Shown piece after piece: positions 32,923 to 43,451 of a stretch of 64,000 nt of DNA. Within the stretch, counting starts at the first letter, position 1. Every line of letters starts with the position of its first letter. A model generated the notes under the pieces. The model saw nothing but the letters and a program-made list of their open reading frames with translations. It did not search any database and had not been told where the DNA came from. The stretch is from NCBI GenBank assembly GCA_963281255.1, contig OY725500.1, forward strand, positions 1,674,001 through 1,738,000. The letters run 5' to 3'. The translations under genes and the position numbers were made by a program. Source of the stretch: Aphrocallistes beatrix. Taxonomy: Eukaryota; Porifera; Hexactinellida; Sceptrulophora; Aphrocallistidae.

Positions 32923-33440
32923 CATAACATTCGCAAAAGTTAATTATAGGATCTAATCAATTTAAAATACAAAATGCATTCCATAGAAACACATGAATGT
33001 ACAAATATTCTATTGAATATTATTGATTATTTGAATCTACCAGCTTCTATTGGCTTTAATTCAGATTTTTAATAAGTGAAGCTAAAATAGGTCAAATAAT
33101 GACCCAAAAATGTCCTAAATATATTTATTGTTCAATTCAGTAATGACTTTAATTTTGACAATGGATATGTGAACTTTGATAACATGTTTGCATAGGCTGC
33201 CAATAATTTTCAATGCATTATCTAAATACACATACGTATATTATATCGCTGGTCCACAATTTTCATTCGTTTTCCATTAAATAAAGCAATTATCGATATC
33301 TTTTATTCTGGCTTTTGACAATCGTTTAGATATGTTCTCAATTGATAAAAATGTTGTTCCACAGCAGCGCAGGGATGCAACAGCCTACAATTGAGCAAAT
33401 ATGCTAGTTATACTTTCTTAAAGTCTATCCTACATGGTTA
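32923..33440. other. No gene recognised
   Basis: AT-rich spacer between the palindromic MITE and the next abundant-repeat copy. No coding motif, RNA gene or element terminus was recognised. Confidence 0.4.
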
Positions 33441-33454
33441 TCGATTATAGGATT

Positions 33455-33895
33455 TCAAGCGCGCTTCGCTTGCTTGAGCTGCGCGGCTGGCAGACACTTT
33501 GTGTCCTATAATCGATATCGTATGAAAAATCACCAAATTTGTCAATTTTTAAAATTTTGATGCGTAATTATGACGTCATAACAGGGTGATGAGTCATCAT
33601 TTTTTGATGATAGTTGTGTCATATGTGAGATATATTAATATACAGATTTTATTAAAATTTCAGCCTTCTATCACTTAAAATCGCTGAGTTATGGTCGAAA
33701 AACGAAAAACTAGTTATGGTCGAGAAATTTCTCATTATAAAAAAGGTGACAATGACGTCATAATTCCATGATGAGTCAACATTTTCGTCTGAGATCAGAA
33801 CTTACTGGAGCCATAGCCAAAATACTCCCACATGCCAAAAATCAGCTTTCTGGGCCTGACAGTTTCTTCAATTAATTCGTTACAGATAGATATAG
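33455..33895 (+). repeat. Abundant GC-head repeat, body partly deleted
   Basis: The head AAGCGCGCTTCGCTTGCTTG and ACACTTTGTGTCC run directly into ATAATCGATATCG, skipping the usual first 70 bp of the body. Both CRE-like TGACGTCA sites and one ATGAGTCAT are intact. Ends TTAATTCGTTACAGATA. Confidence 0.85.
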
Positions 33896-34304
33896 ATATA
33901 TATAATATTATATATAGTATATATATATATAGTTAAATCCATTGATTTTTATTCGATGAACAAGCCTAATTAAAACCTAATTTACGGTTGGTAAGTACAT
34001 TTTTAGGAATTAAAGCCTTACTAATTGTTAATTTTGTCTGCCATGCTACCCTTACCTAATCGTGATAAAATAACGTATTTTAGTATGATATTTTTAATGC
34101 AATATTTCATTAAGCCCCTCGGAGCGCAACCTAGAAATTCTTATTGTCATCTTTCTGTCACCTTTATCTCCGCCAGTAGTTAGTTAGCAAAGCCGTTATG
34201 AAGTGTTAGATTATAATAATTGTGTGTACAAGCTAGTTTACGTATTTTTTCCGCTTTTACACCTCTCGTTATGACATACCAGCCTGGAAACAGGAAATCT
34301 TATC

Positions 34305-34420
34305 GAGTCGCCCGAATATGTCCAACGAAAATACCGGAATATGTCCAACAACCTCAATTCAGGAATATGCCGTACAGATTTTTTCTGATGTAGGAATATG
34401 TCATACATCGATTCTGGAAT
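34305..34420 (-). repeat. GGAATATGTCC unit cluster (minus orientation)
   Basis: Four degenerate units of the type GGAATATGTCC plus a TTTTTCTGATGTA spacer. Inverted relative to the clusters at 35264 and 36437, which lie beyond the THAP remnant. Confidence 0.65.
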
Positions 34421-34421
34421 A

Positions 34422-34480
34422 CACTGCCTGGCCATAAGTATTCGAACACCATATTATATACTGATCGTTTTCATGAATTC
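34422..34480. mobile_element. Single end of Tc1-like MITE
   Basis: CACTGCCTGGCCATAAGTAT followed by TCGAACACCATATTATAT resembles the left end of the family at 29847. No matching right end was seen nearby. Confidence 0.45.
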
Positions 34481-34737
34481 TACATCGATTTACATCAAAT
34501 GGTTTGAGGATAGCACGAGAGAATTTGTGGTTAAAATAATTTAAACCAGCCACATTACTTATATACATTAGCATAATACTTATTTGTATTGTTTTAAAAT
34601 CAACTACAGTAATTATATATTTATTTACTAAGTTCTACAAATCACTGTCTTTTCATACACACAAATCAAACTTAATCTGAAACACTCCTGACTCCTCATA
34701 CATATCAAATTATTATTATCCTTTCGGAACGACAATG

Positions 34738-35075
34738 TCATGTGTTGTCCCAGGCTGCAAGTCTAATTATAGAATTCAAGCAGAATCTACCTCTGAAAAT
34801 CTGAAACTACCAACGTGAAGGATAGTTTAGAGCAATTCCACGCCCACGGAAGGACTATGCAAACACGCAAATGAGAATAAGTTTCTATAATTATGTTTCA
34901 TTTCCTGATCGTCACATTTCTACTCACTGTATAGGTATGTGTAGATCATTTCAAACCAGATGACATCGAGATTCGTGAGAACCATTACCTACAATGACCG
35001 GTTTCGTACTGTTACAGTTTCCAGAGATAGAATAGCTCTTAATAAAACTGCAGTACCCAGTACATTTCCCAACTT
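34738..35075 (+). pseudogene. THAP-domain gene remnant
   Basis: An ATG opens MSCVVPGCKSNYRIQ, the start of a THAP zinc finger with both first cysteines. A stop follows after 27 codons. A second piece around 34830-34870 (IPRPRKDY) and, after a possible intron ending CTCACTGTATAG, a third with VCVDHFKPDDIEIRE supply the closing C-x2-H ligand pair. A final VPSTFPNFPS-type segment (about 35055-35075) is the usual post-THAP motif. Lies between inverted clusters of the GGAATATGTCC unit, which may be the sub-terminal repeats of its transposon. Confidence 0.6.
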
Positions 35076-35263
35076 TCCTTCCTTTGTATCTCTGTGAATC
35101 TAATTCCAAGCCAAGAGACTATCTTTGGAAATCAAAAGTTTGCCTATTGAATCTGCCTAAAATTCCTAAAAATCCCCTAAAAACACTCCCTATCAACACT
35201 AACAACAAAAACACCCTCAAAAACCTCATTACACGCTCCTATTTATATCACTCCTCAATTGTG

Positions 35264-35358
35264 TAGAGCATATTCCTATATCAGAATATATGGAGGACAT
35301 ATTCCTACATTAAAAAAATGTGCAGGACATATTCCTACATCAGAAAAATGTGTAGAAC
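35264..35358 (+). repeat. GGACATATTCC unit cluster, left half
   Basis: Three units of GGACATATTCCTACATCAGA plus AAAATGTGTA. The cluster is split by the 1,078-bp palindromic MITE and continues at 36437. Confidence 0.8.
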
Positions 35359-36436
35359 CATAGCCTACTGTATATAAGGTCTCACAGTAACTTGCGGATT
35401 TGGGACTAGGGATGCGGAGGAAGACCGTTGAACTAATACATGAGCTGCCTTAAATCATTTACAAAGCACAATAGAGCTTAGGAATGTATTATCAGCATAT
35501 ATAAATATGGTATCAAAGTACCCATATCTGTTGTTAAAAATTTGATGAGTCACCATATGGTTGCGCAATAGGTTATATTTGTGACAAATTTTGTGATTTG
35601 CAGAGGCCGTTTAGGGGCACTTCTAAGTGTTTTTATTGTAAAATTTTTCGCATAGAACTGGGATGTGAATAGGTTAATACGACAAATTTGGAATTTTTTC
35701 ATGGAATGTTGCTACATTCCAGTGTTGCTATGGAAACGTATTTTGGTCAGTTGGCGTTATATCTTGAAAACTGCAATAGCTACACATTCAAATGTCATTC
35801 CATTTGATAGCGAATATACTACTTCCTATTAAGTGATAATATAATTTAGACCTCTAAATTCAATAGTTTATGAGATATTCGACAATGTACCATATTGGTC
35901 ACATTTGATAATTTGTCGAATATCTCATAAACTATTGAATTTAGAGGTCGAAATTATATTATCACTTAATAGGAAGTAGTATATTCGCTATCAAATGGAA
36001 TGACATTTGAATGTGTAGCTATTGCAGTTTTCAAGATATAACGCCAACTGACCAAAATACGTTTCCATAGCAACACTGGAATGTAGCAACATTCCATGAA
36101 AAATTCCAATTTTGTCGTATTAACCCATTCACATCTCAGTTCTATGCGAAAAATTTTACAATAAAAACACTTAGAAGTGCCCCTAAACGGCCTCTGAAAA
36201 TCACCAAATTTGTCACAAATATAACCTATTGCGCAACTATGGTGACTAATCAAAATTTTAACAACGGATATGGGTACTTTGATACCATTTTTATATATGC
36301 TGATAATACATTCCTAAGCTCTATTGTGCTTTGTAAATGATTTAAGGCAGCTCATGTATTAGTTCAACGGTCTTCCTCCGCATCCCTAGTCCCAAATCCG
36401 CAAGTTACTGTGAGGCCTTATATACAGTAGGCTATG
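35359..36436. mobile_element. Complete 1,078-bp palindromic MITE
   Basis: Left and right halves are near-identical inverted copies of about 520 bp meeting near 35898. Ends CATAGCCTACTGTATATAAG and CTTATATACAGTAGGCTATG. Flanked by a 7-bp duplication GTAGAAC (35352-35358 and 36437-36443). Other members: 3286-3973, 17077-17668, 20498-20580, 38698-38835, and a distant relative at 44027-44753. The arm identity suggests very recent insertion or arm-to-arm conversion. Confidence 0.9.
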
Positions 36437-36500
36437 GTAGAACATATTCCTATATCAGAAAAATGTGTAGGACATATTCCTACATCAGAAAAATGTAATT
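36437..36500 (+). repeat. GGACATATTCC unit cluster, right half
   Basis: Two units continuing the cluster interrupted by the palindromic MITE (ATATTCCTATATCAGAAAAA, then GTGTAGGACATATTCC). Confidence 0.8.
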
Positions 36501-36539
36501 GGGATGTATATTTAGACTCAATTAACATAATTTTAGGGT

Positions 36540-36725
36540 TTAGTTGCAACCTATAAGTTTGTGTGGAGTCCTGCCATACCACAGCTTCCTCCACTGTTCC
36601 ACTGCCCAGCATCCCGCTCCCCACAGGCTCCAAACCGGGGGGGAGCGCCCCCAAGGGTCTAGACCTGGGAGGGCCGCCCCCCCCAGGTACCCACACTTGG
36701 CGCCTATGATACAGGGTGTCCCAGT
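36540..36725. repeat. GC-rich patch, possible element end
   Basis: An island with CCCCCCAGGTACCC and GGGGGGGAGCGCCCCC runs inside AT-rich DNA. It looks like the GC-rich tip of a non-autonomous element. Open frames on both strands here are composition artefacts. Confidence 0.35.
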
Positions 36726-37620
36726 GTAGCAATATCGTTCCACAACGCAACTCCCATTGCTAACAATCAATATAAAACTCAATGTTATCATTACAGACAA
36801 GGTTGAGTCAAATCATTTTGATCTGAAAAAACTTCATTTATTGATTTTATTTGATTGATTTGGCTAATAGGAAATGATTGAGTTGATTGATCGGCATTGT
36901 TGCTGCCGAATGAAATATAACGATCTGAAAGATCTTAAATTTCAATCGAATTGAATTGAATTGAATTATTTGAATGATCTGAATTGAATTGAATGATCTG
37001 AATTGAGTGAAACCTAGGTATGTAAACTTTGAAAAACTTTTTTCCAAAAAATATTTGGCTGGCAGAATTAGTGGGGGGAGAGCGTCCCCCCTCTACTACA
37101 GTTGACAACATAAAAAATTCTAACAAATGACAACATAAGCAAATCATATTCTGACAATTGACAACATGGAAAATTCTAACAAAAGACAACATCACAAATT
37201 CTAACAAATGCAGCGCTCCCGTTTGTAGGACATTTCCGATATTTTTCTAGGATATATTCCGCTTTCCCCTAACAGCTACAACGAGACTTATTCAAGAAGC
37301 AACGGAGTTACATTCTACTCTTATCATCATATCTCGCTTCAACTTGACTCTCTAAACTACCTCTATGCTCATTTTATCTGTGAATCACATTTCTTACCAA
37401 ACATAGTAATTTTTGCTTGATTATTCATTAATTTACATCTACATGTCCACTATATATAAAATTATCTCCAGACCATTCATTATTTCATAAGGGAAGTAGG
37501 TTATTAATTATTTACTCAATATGGATAGTTACAGTAAATTTGCATTTGTATTAGAATATTGATATAAAGTAAACTAACTGATCTAACCAATCCCAAGTCC
37601 ACCAATAAGCACCATTTCCT
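36726..37620. other. Low-complexity DNA, no gene
   Basis: Includes a TTGAATTGAATGATC-type simple repeat (36945-37015), three degenerate ACAAATTCTAACAAATGACA phrases (37105-37210), and one GGACATTTCC-type unit (37226-37262). A stretch near 37385 reads ICESHFLP in one frame, faintly THAP-like, but too short to call. Confidence 0.5.
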
Positions 37621-37624
37621 TAGT

Positions 37625-37791
37625 GCAGTGGTTTTCAACCTTTTTTGACTGTGGACCCGCTATATCAATTTTCCTATATTTTGTGGACTCCCTCCTATTA
37701 ACCGTAATACAAAATTTCAAATCCTGTGGACCCCCTGATATCTTCTGTGAACCACTAAGGGGTACATGGACCCCAGGTTGGGAACCACTGG
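37625..37791. mobile_element. Short hAT-type MITE
   Basis: Ends CAGTGGTTTTCAACCTTTTT and CCAGGTTGGGAACCACTG, with imperfect 8-bp flanks CCTTAGTG and GCCTAGTG. The interior GTGGACCCC phrases are typical of short hAT elements. Confidence 0.8.
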
Positions 37792-37813
37792 CCTAGTGTA
37801 TAGAATGCTATGG

Positions 37814-37900
37814 TCCTACACAATTTTCTGATGTAGGAAAATGTCCTACACCGATTCCGGAATATGTCCTACATATTTTTCTGAAGTAGGAATATAACTT
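37814..37900 (-). repeat. GGAATATGTCC unit cluster
   Basis: Three units (TTTTCTGATGTAGGAAAATG, GGAATATGTCCTACA, TTTTTCTGAAGTAGGAATAT) in the same orientation as 34305-34420 and opposite to 35264-36500. Confidence 0.7.
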
Positions 37901-38059
37901 ACACTGAATTGTTTCCATTTTACGATTATTGATCTTATGATTTCAATTTTTATTAGTCCCCCTTTTCTATTTTTTTTACGAATATTTACATCAACAATGC
38001 CACTTTTAAATCTTTTATACTACGAAATCTATTTTTATAATTCTGAATTTGAAATTCCG

Positions 38060-38410
38060 TAATAAAAAAATGACCAAATTTGTCAATTTTTCATTTTTTG
38101 ATTATAGTTGTATCATGTGTGAAGAAAATTAATATACACAATCTATCAAACTTTCCGGCTTCTATCACCTAAAATGGGTGAGTTATAGTCGAAAAAGTGT
38201 AATTTCTAATTATAAAAAGGTGATAATGACGTCATAAATCCATGATGAGTCGATATCTTACTCTGAGGTCAGAACTTACTGGAGCCATTGCCTAAAGAAT
38301 CCCACATGCCAAAAATCAGCTTTCTGTGCCTGGCAGTTTCTTCAATCAATTCGTTACAGATATATGTCTATATACTACACATATAATCATTAATCGAGTT
38401 TTAATGGTAA
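38060..38410 (+). repeat. Abundant repeat, headless body
   Basis: The body from ACCAAATTTGTCAATTTT to TCAATTCGTTACAGATAT, with the second CRE-like site (AATGACGTCATAAATCC). Followed by an inverted 5' tag (CATTAATCGAGTTTTAATGG). Confidence 0.8.
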
Positions 38411-38697
38411 AGATGGATGCTAAGGAAGACCAGGCCCGTGCAGCCTAATTTAGGCAAAAAGGAGTGATCGAGTAACAAGCAGACACTTGATATATTAAAG
38501 AACGAAGGTGAAGTAAGTTCGGGCCAGCTGAGAAATGTATCAGAAAAGATTATCCCGGAGGGCACCCTATAGCTCTTTCAGGACCGTGTCGTGGTCCCCA
38601 TTTTGCCAGAAAAAGGATATTGAAAACAGTGCATGTAGCCAGTCTTTTTAGACGAACACTGACACTACAAATATTAAGACGAACCATAGCATACCAC

Positions 38698-38835
38698 ATA
38701 TATGGCCTCATAGAAACTTGGATATTTGGACTAGGGATGCGGTAGAAGATGGTTGAACTACTACATGAGTGGCTATGAACCACGCAGAATAGAGCTTAGT
38801 AAAATACCCATCCGTTAAGTTTGATTAGTCATCAA
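38698..38835. mobile_element. Left end of long-palindrome MITE
   Basis: TATGGCCTCATAGAAACTTG followed by GGACTAGGGATGCGGTAG matches the outer left arm of 35359-36436. The nuclease pseudogene follows directly, so the arm is truncated there. Confidence 0.65.
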
Positions 38836-38837
38836 AT

Positions 38838-39600
38838 GTGAAATTTCGTAGCGGAGGATGTAGTAATAAGGAGGATTCCCTTTCCAATCAAGCCAACAAA
38901 CAGGCTCTCATCCATCTCATTTCTGAACGTATGAGAGAAAGAGGGTGCCATGTAATACAGGCTGAGAAGGATGCCGATGTTGACATTGTGAAGGCAGCAG
39001 TATCAATGGCATCTTTCAAGACAACAACTCTCATAGGCGATGATACGGATCTATTGTTCTGTTGCTGCACTACACTCCTAACAACAATGCAAGGAGAAAT
39101 ACTTCCGCTCGGATAAAGGGAAACCAACAGTAGTGTATGACATCAGGGTGATAAAGCAGGTGCTTGGGACGAAATTTGCCACAGCCCGCTTTTTCTGCAT
39201 GCATTCACCGGGTGTCACACCACTTCCAGCATTTTCGGGCTCGGAAAAAGTCTGTTTTGTACAAGTTCAAAGAGGATTCCATCTTTAAAACCTATGCTAA
39301 GGTGTTTTCTGCACCAAACCAAGACCCAATTGTGATAGAAAGCACTGGTTATAAAGTCATGATCGCGTTGTTCAAGAAAGTGAGTGAAGCCAAAAGCTTC
39401 ATAATCACCCGAAAGACTACCAGCTACAGCCTCCACCACGAAATTTCACTCTGAGTTTCTATTTCCAGGTGATGTTGTGGATGGGCACGGCTGATGGTAC
39501 GGAGGTCACCGAATGGGGATGGAATTGCCAAGATAACAGCCTATTAAAAATACATTACCACCCGCCGTCAACCATAATTTTAAAAATTAACGTTTAGAAT
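38838..39600 (+). pseudogene. FEN1/XPG-like (PIN-domain) nuclease pseudogene
   Basis: The first open part (38838-39116) contains AEKDADVDIVKAAV and TTTLIGDDTDLLF, which fit the acidic metal-binding motifs of the FEN1/XPG 5'-nuclease core. After a break, a neighbouring frame gives HAFTGC and then FGLGKKSVLYKFKED, resembling the helix-3-turn-helix, continuing to 39454 with AKVFSAPNQDPIVIE. Around 39470-39540 further homology to the usual C-terminal WMGxxDGTE.TEWGW motif appears in other frames. The N-terminus is missing and there are several frame breaks. I recall the same family as a large unannotated group in arthropods; its role is unknown. Confidence 0.55.
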
Positions 39601-39744
39601 ATTTATAAAAGATTTGTACTCAGCAAGTATAGCCGAGAAAAACAAGGGGTCACTCGATATGGTTTACACCAAAATTGGAATTAGGAATTTTTACATTCCA
39701 GGTTGTTGCAAGGGAGGGCCCATATTTTATGCTCAAAATATAGT

Positions 39745-40248
39745 CAACAAGCGAGCTTCGCTTGCTTGCTTGCGCAGCTGGCGGACACTTTGTGTCCACA
39801 GGAGGCGCCCTGCGGGCCGCCTGGTATTACAATGATTAATTATAAAGGTGAAACCATCCCTAAATATGTCTGTCCTACTGTTATAATCGATATCGCACGA
39901 AAATCACCGAATTTGTCATTTTTAAAATTTTGATGCGCAATGATGATGTCATAACAGAGTGATGAGTCATAATATTTGGATGAGAGTTGTATCATACGTA
40001 TGTGAGATATATTAATATACACATTCTGTTAAAATTTTAGCCTTCTATCACTTAAAATGGCTGAGTTATAGTCGATAAACTGAAATTTCTAATTATAAAA
40101 AAGATGATAATGACGTCATAATCCCATGATGAGTATACATTTTGGTCTGAACTCAGAACTAACTGGAGCTATAGCTAAATGACTCCCACATACCAAAAAT
40201 TAGCTTTCTGGGCCTGACAGTTTCTTCAATCAATTCGTTACAGATATA
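39745..40248 (+). repeat. Abundant GC-head repeat, full copy
   Basis: Head AGCGAGCTTCGCTTGCTTGC, ACACTTTGTGTCC and GGCGCCCTGCGGGCCGCC hairpins, full body with an altered first CRE-like site (TGATGTCAT) and an intact second one, ending TTCGTTACAGATATA. Confidence 0.85.
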
Positions 40249-40262
40249 TATAGATATATATA

Positions 40263-40734
40263 CACTAGCCGGACAAAAGTATTCGACCACCACGAAAACC
40301 GCCATACAAATAGTATTAAAGTGGGTTTATCGACATTGAAACATGTGCTCAAACTGTAAGAAATATGCTACTTTTGATTTCAAATTCATAATCTACACAT
40401 TCTAATTACTCATAATTGAGGGCTTCAACTCAATTGCTAACTACCAAGTTAAAAAAAATCTACCTCCGATACCTGATGCTACTTGTCCCTAGTCAGGGCC
40501 ATTAAATATGATGGCGATTAGTGACACAAAGTGGACCACGTTGATAATTTTTAACATTGGAAGTAGTATTTGTGTTGAAAGCTTCAAAAATGGGTAATTT
40601 GGATGTGTAGTTTACGAATTAGAAATCAAAAATGTAATATTTCTTACAGTTTGAGTACATATTCCATTATAAATACTTTAATACTATTTGTATGGAGGTT
40701 TTCGTGGTGGTCGAATACTTTTGTCCGGGTACTG
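40263..40734. mobile_element. Tc1/mariner-like MITE, 472 bp
   Basis: Ends CACTAGCCGGACAAAAGTAT and ATACTTTTGTCCGGGTACTG, flanked by TA, with arms mirrored over about 70 bp (ACCACCACGAAAACCGCCAT versus ATGGAGGTTTTCGTGGTGGT). Confidence 0.9.
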
Positions 40735-41246
40735 TATATATCTATCAAATTGCCGGAGATTTGATGCTGAGCACGATTATGACAATAAAAACTGATTTAT
40801 AATCATTTGAAAGGTTAAATCTCAGTTTTCAAAACCTATTAAAATTAAAACAAACAAACAATTTATCATCATAAATTTTTAAAATTCAATATTTTCTCAT
40901 TTTCTGGCACCGTTGATAAGTAAAACAACAACAATAATAGAAACATGATATAAATAGGTTTTGAAAGTTATGGTTCTTAGAAGTCTACTATCCGTTCCAG
41001 AAAACATTCCTTTGAAAGAAGAAACAATTCTATGCATATCGGTAGAAAAAATAAGAAAATAATAGAAACACAACGAGCAAATTTTGAGATAGAAAGTCAA
41101 ATTACTGTCATTTTAGTCAAGGATAGACCCCAAGGGAGCTTTTAAAAAATTTTAATAGTGAACTAAGAGAATTTTCTCCAATTAGGGATTTCTTAAATTT
41201 CAAATTTGAGCTCTTTGATGTATAATTATTACTCAAAATAACTTAC
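40735..41246. other. No gene recognised
   Basis: AT-rich spacer, presumably intron, between the Tc1-like MITE and the candidate exon at 41247. No coding motif or terminal repeat was recognised. Confidence 0.4.
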
Positions 41247-41333
41247 GTTTGATCCTCTGTGGATATGGTATTAGGCTCTACCTGTTGAGGTTTCAATCCT
41301 GCGTTTGCAATCGTTGATCTTCCAATACATGAA
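41247..41333 (-). CDS. Host-gene exon candidate (87 nt)
   Basis: A T-rich acceptor TTTTTTTTTAG and a consensus donor GTAAGT bound an 87-nt open frame (CIGRSTIANAGLKPQQVEPN). The phase is 2 at both ends. It splices in frame from the exon at 43099-43391 and into the exon at 25692-25772. Polar, linker-like sequence; no domain. Confidence 0.5.
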
Positions 41334-41487
41334 CTAAAAAAAAATAATTCGGACTAAATATACAATAAAAAATATCTTAGAAATACGGTAAAACTCGGTT
41401 AATAAAACTCGGGATAAGACATATTTCGATCTAGTACGTAATCATCTCTCTGAACTAAAATGTGCTCACGGATAGTACATACTTTTC

Positions 41488-41665
41488 TTTGAATCACCAA
41501 ATTTGTCAATTATTCACTTTTTGATAAGCAAAAATGGGTCCATAACAGAATGAAGAATCATCATTTTGATGATAGTAGTAGTATCATGTGTGAAGAATAT
41601 CAATATACACAGTTTAAAAATTTCAGCCTGCTGAAATGACTGAGTAATAATCGAAAAACTAGAAT
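41488..41665 (+). repeat. Abundant repeat, diverged body fragment
   Basis: ATCACCAAATTTGTCAATTA, then AATCATCATTTTGATGATAG and a GAGTAATAATCGAAAAACT match. The CRE-like site is degenerate (GGGTCCATAACAG). Confidence 0.6.
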
Positions 41666-41764
41666 TTCTGAATTTTAATTTAAAATTTCTTTTTGTTTTC
41701 AATGATGTATAGCCTCTTCCACGTTATGGATAATCATGTCGTCTAGTCAAAGATTATATATACA

Positions 41765-42095
41765 TATACAAGCGCGCTTCGCTTATTTGCGCTGCGCGGC
41801 TGGCGGACACTTTTGTCCGCCGGAGGCGCCCTTTGGGCGCCTGGGCTCACATTGATTAATTATAAGGGAGCTAACATCTCTAAATATATCTGTCTTACTG
41901 TTATAATCGATATCATCCGAAAAATCATCAAATTTGTCAATTTTTAAATTTATTGATGCGTAATGATGACGTCATAACACAGTGATGAGTAATCATTGTT
42001 TGATGAGAGTTGTATTATATTTGAGATATATGAATATATACATTCTATCAAAATTTCAGCCTTTTATTACCTAAAGTTATAGGCGAAAAACTGAA
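41765..42095 (+). repeat. Abundant GC-head repeat, 3' truncated
   Basis: One of the cleanest heads in the window: AAGCGCGCTTCGC, TGCGCTGCGCGGC, GGACACTTTTGTCC and GGCGCCCTTTGGGCGCC in order. The body holds the first CRE-like site (GATGACGTCATAACAC) and stops after TATAGGCGAAAAACTG. Confidence 0.85.
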
Positions 42096-42129
42096 ATTTT
42101 TCAAATTTCCAAATTAACGCGATTTACTT

Positions 42130-42312
42130 ATAATAATCCTGAGGGAAACACTGAATCGGGACACTTTGGCCCCGGATATTTTGTTCCGATTAACCGGAGT
42201 TCCCAATTAACTGATGAAATTTAGTATTAGCCTCTATGTATGGGAATTATTCCGTTCCAGGATACTTGTCCCAATTAACCGATGTCCCTGTTAAGCGGAG
42301 TTGCCTGTAGTT
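42130..42312. mobile_element. pogo-type MITE, degenerate
   Basis: GTTCCGATTAACCGGAGTTC and AAGCGGAGTTGCCTGTA phrases resemble the ends and interior of the 10522-10709 family. The left end is poorly defined. Confidence 0.5.
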
Positions 42313-42369
42313 TGAAATAAAGTTAATCAGAAGAAAATGGTTAGAAGTTCATTAAGTAAAGAATATACG

Positions 42370-42635
42370 AGGGGCATTTCAAAAGGCTTTAGCTCCGAAT
42401 ACTTTAATTTTCAGATTCTCAGAACGTCTATTTATTTTCCGCATAGAATCCACCATTTTCATTATACTTATCACATTCTGATAGCACCCTGATCCCAATT
42501 TGAAAGAAGTTTTTAATCCAAGTAGTGTTCCACACCATCCTTGAATCAATATCATTTTGAATCTTCATCAACCACCTCCTTAACTAGGAAATAAATGAAG
42601 CAAACCAACAAACATTTTTGAACGCCACTCGTACA
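42370..42635. mobile_element. mariner-type MITE, about 266 bp
   Basis: The left end CGAGGGGCATTTCAAAAGGC and right end TTTTTGAACGCCACTCG are imperfect inverted repeats with TA on both sides, the classic mariner tip. Confidence 0.75.
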
Positions 42636-43098
42636 GGGTAATATACATATTAACGGTAAGACACTCCTAACCACAGTTCCAAAAATTTTATTACGCCCAA
42701 AGTCGATATTTAACATTATAGTACAGGAAAATATTTCTTACATTTTCGCTACGAAACACGATTGGGCACAAAGTCATACGCCTAAAGGAGCCTTTCGTTT
42801 TTGATAATTCCATTTCTTAGCATACTATAAATTGTAAATAAAAAGTATAATTTAAGGATTCGTCGATAGTAATGATAATAAATGACATTGGTAATAAAAA
42901 TATAGGAGTGATGAAATTTCGCAAGAAAATATTAAATGCATATCTTTCATAAAGAGCTCTTGAATTAAATAGATGGAAAATATGGCCAATTATATTTCAC
43001 AGGATCGCGCGTATAGATAGATGCAATAATTTGTCAATACGGAAATGGTATAATTTTCATAGAGGCGCACTAAAATAATATCAAATAAATATTAATAC
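42636..43098. other. No gene recognised
   Basis: AT-rich spacer, presumably intron. Near 42775 GTCATACGCCTAAA matches a phrase near 17865-17875, an unplaced minor repeat. Confidence 0.4.
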
Positions 43099-43391
43099 CT
43101 TTTCTCTATAATACTCCCCGGGATATGATAACTAGTTGATTCATTATCAGTGTTATAGTTTTCATCATAATCGGTACTTTTTTCAGGTACAACGGATACA
43201 TGTTTGGGGGGCAAGTGAGAAAGTGTACTTTGGATAGATGTACTCTTTGTAGAAAACTTAATCTGTGGGCTTGCAGGAATATAAGATGAAATAGCAATCG
43301 AAGCAGATTTCAAATTGGGAATAGAATGAGAAATCTTTTCGGGCTCTCGCTTTTTGGAAGATATACAAACTGGATCTTTGAAGAAATTAAC
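43099..43391 (-). CDS. Host-gene exon (293 nt)
   Basis: Acceptor TTATTCTAG and donor AAAAG|GTATTA bound a 293-nt open frame, phase 0 in and 2 out. It encodes about 97 residues, starting VNFFKDPVCISSKKREPEK and becoming Ser/Pro/Thr-rich (ASIAISSYIPASPQIKFS), with an acidic tract DYDENYNTDNES. Looks like a disordered linker of a larger protein. It joins in phase with 41247-41333 downstream and with the candidate at 43452 upstream. No family recognised. Confidence 0.6.
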
Positions 43392-43451
43392 CTAGAATAA
43401 CAATAAATATAAAGTTTACAAAGAAAACAACGATTTTTAAAAGTATATAAC

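Noticed and set aside
36418-36800. Overlapping open frames of 110, 86 and 61 codons on both strands
   Set aside because: They come from a GC-rich patch low in stop codons; peptides are Gly/Pro/Leu-rich with no motif.
37270-37420. Faint THAP-like ICESHFLP phrase
   Set aside because: Only a C-x2-H fragment; no SNY or FP motifs and no cysteine pair upstream in frame.
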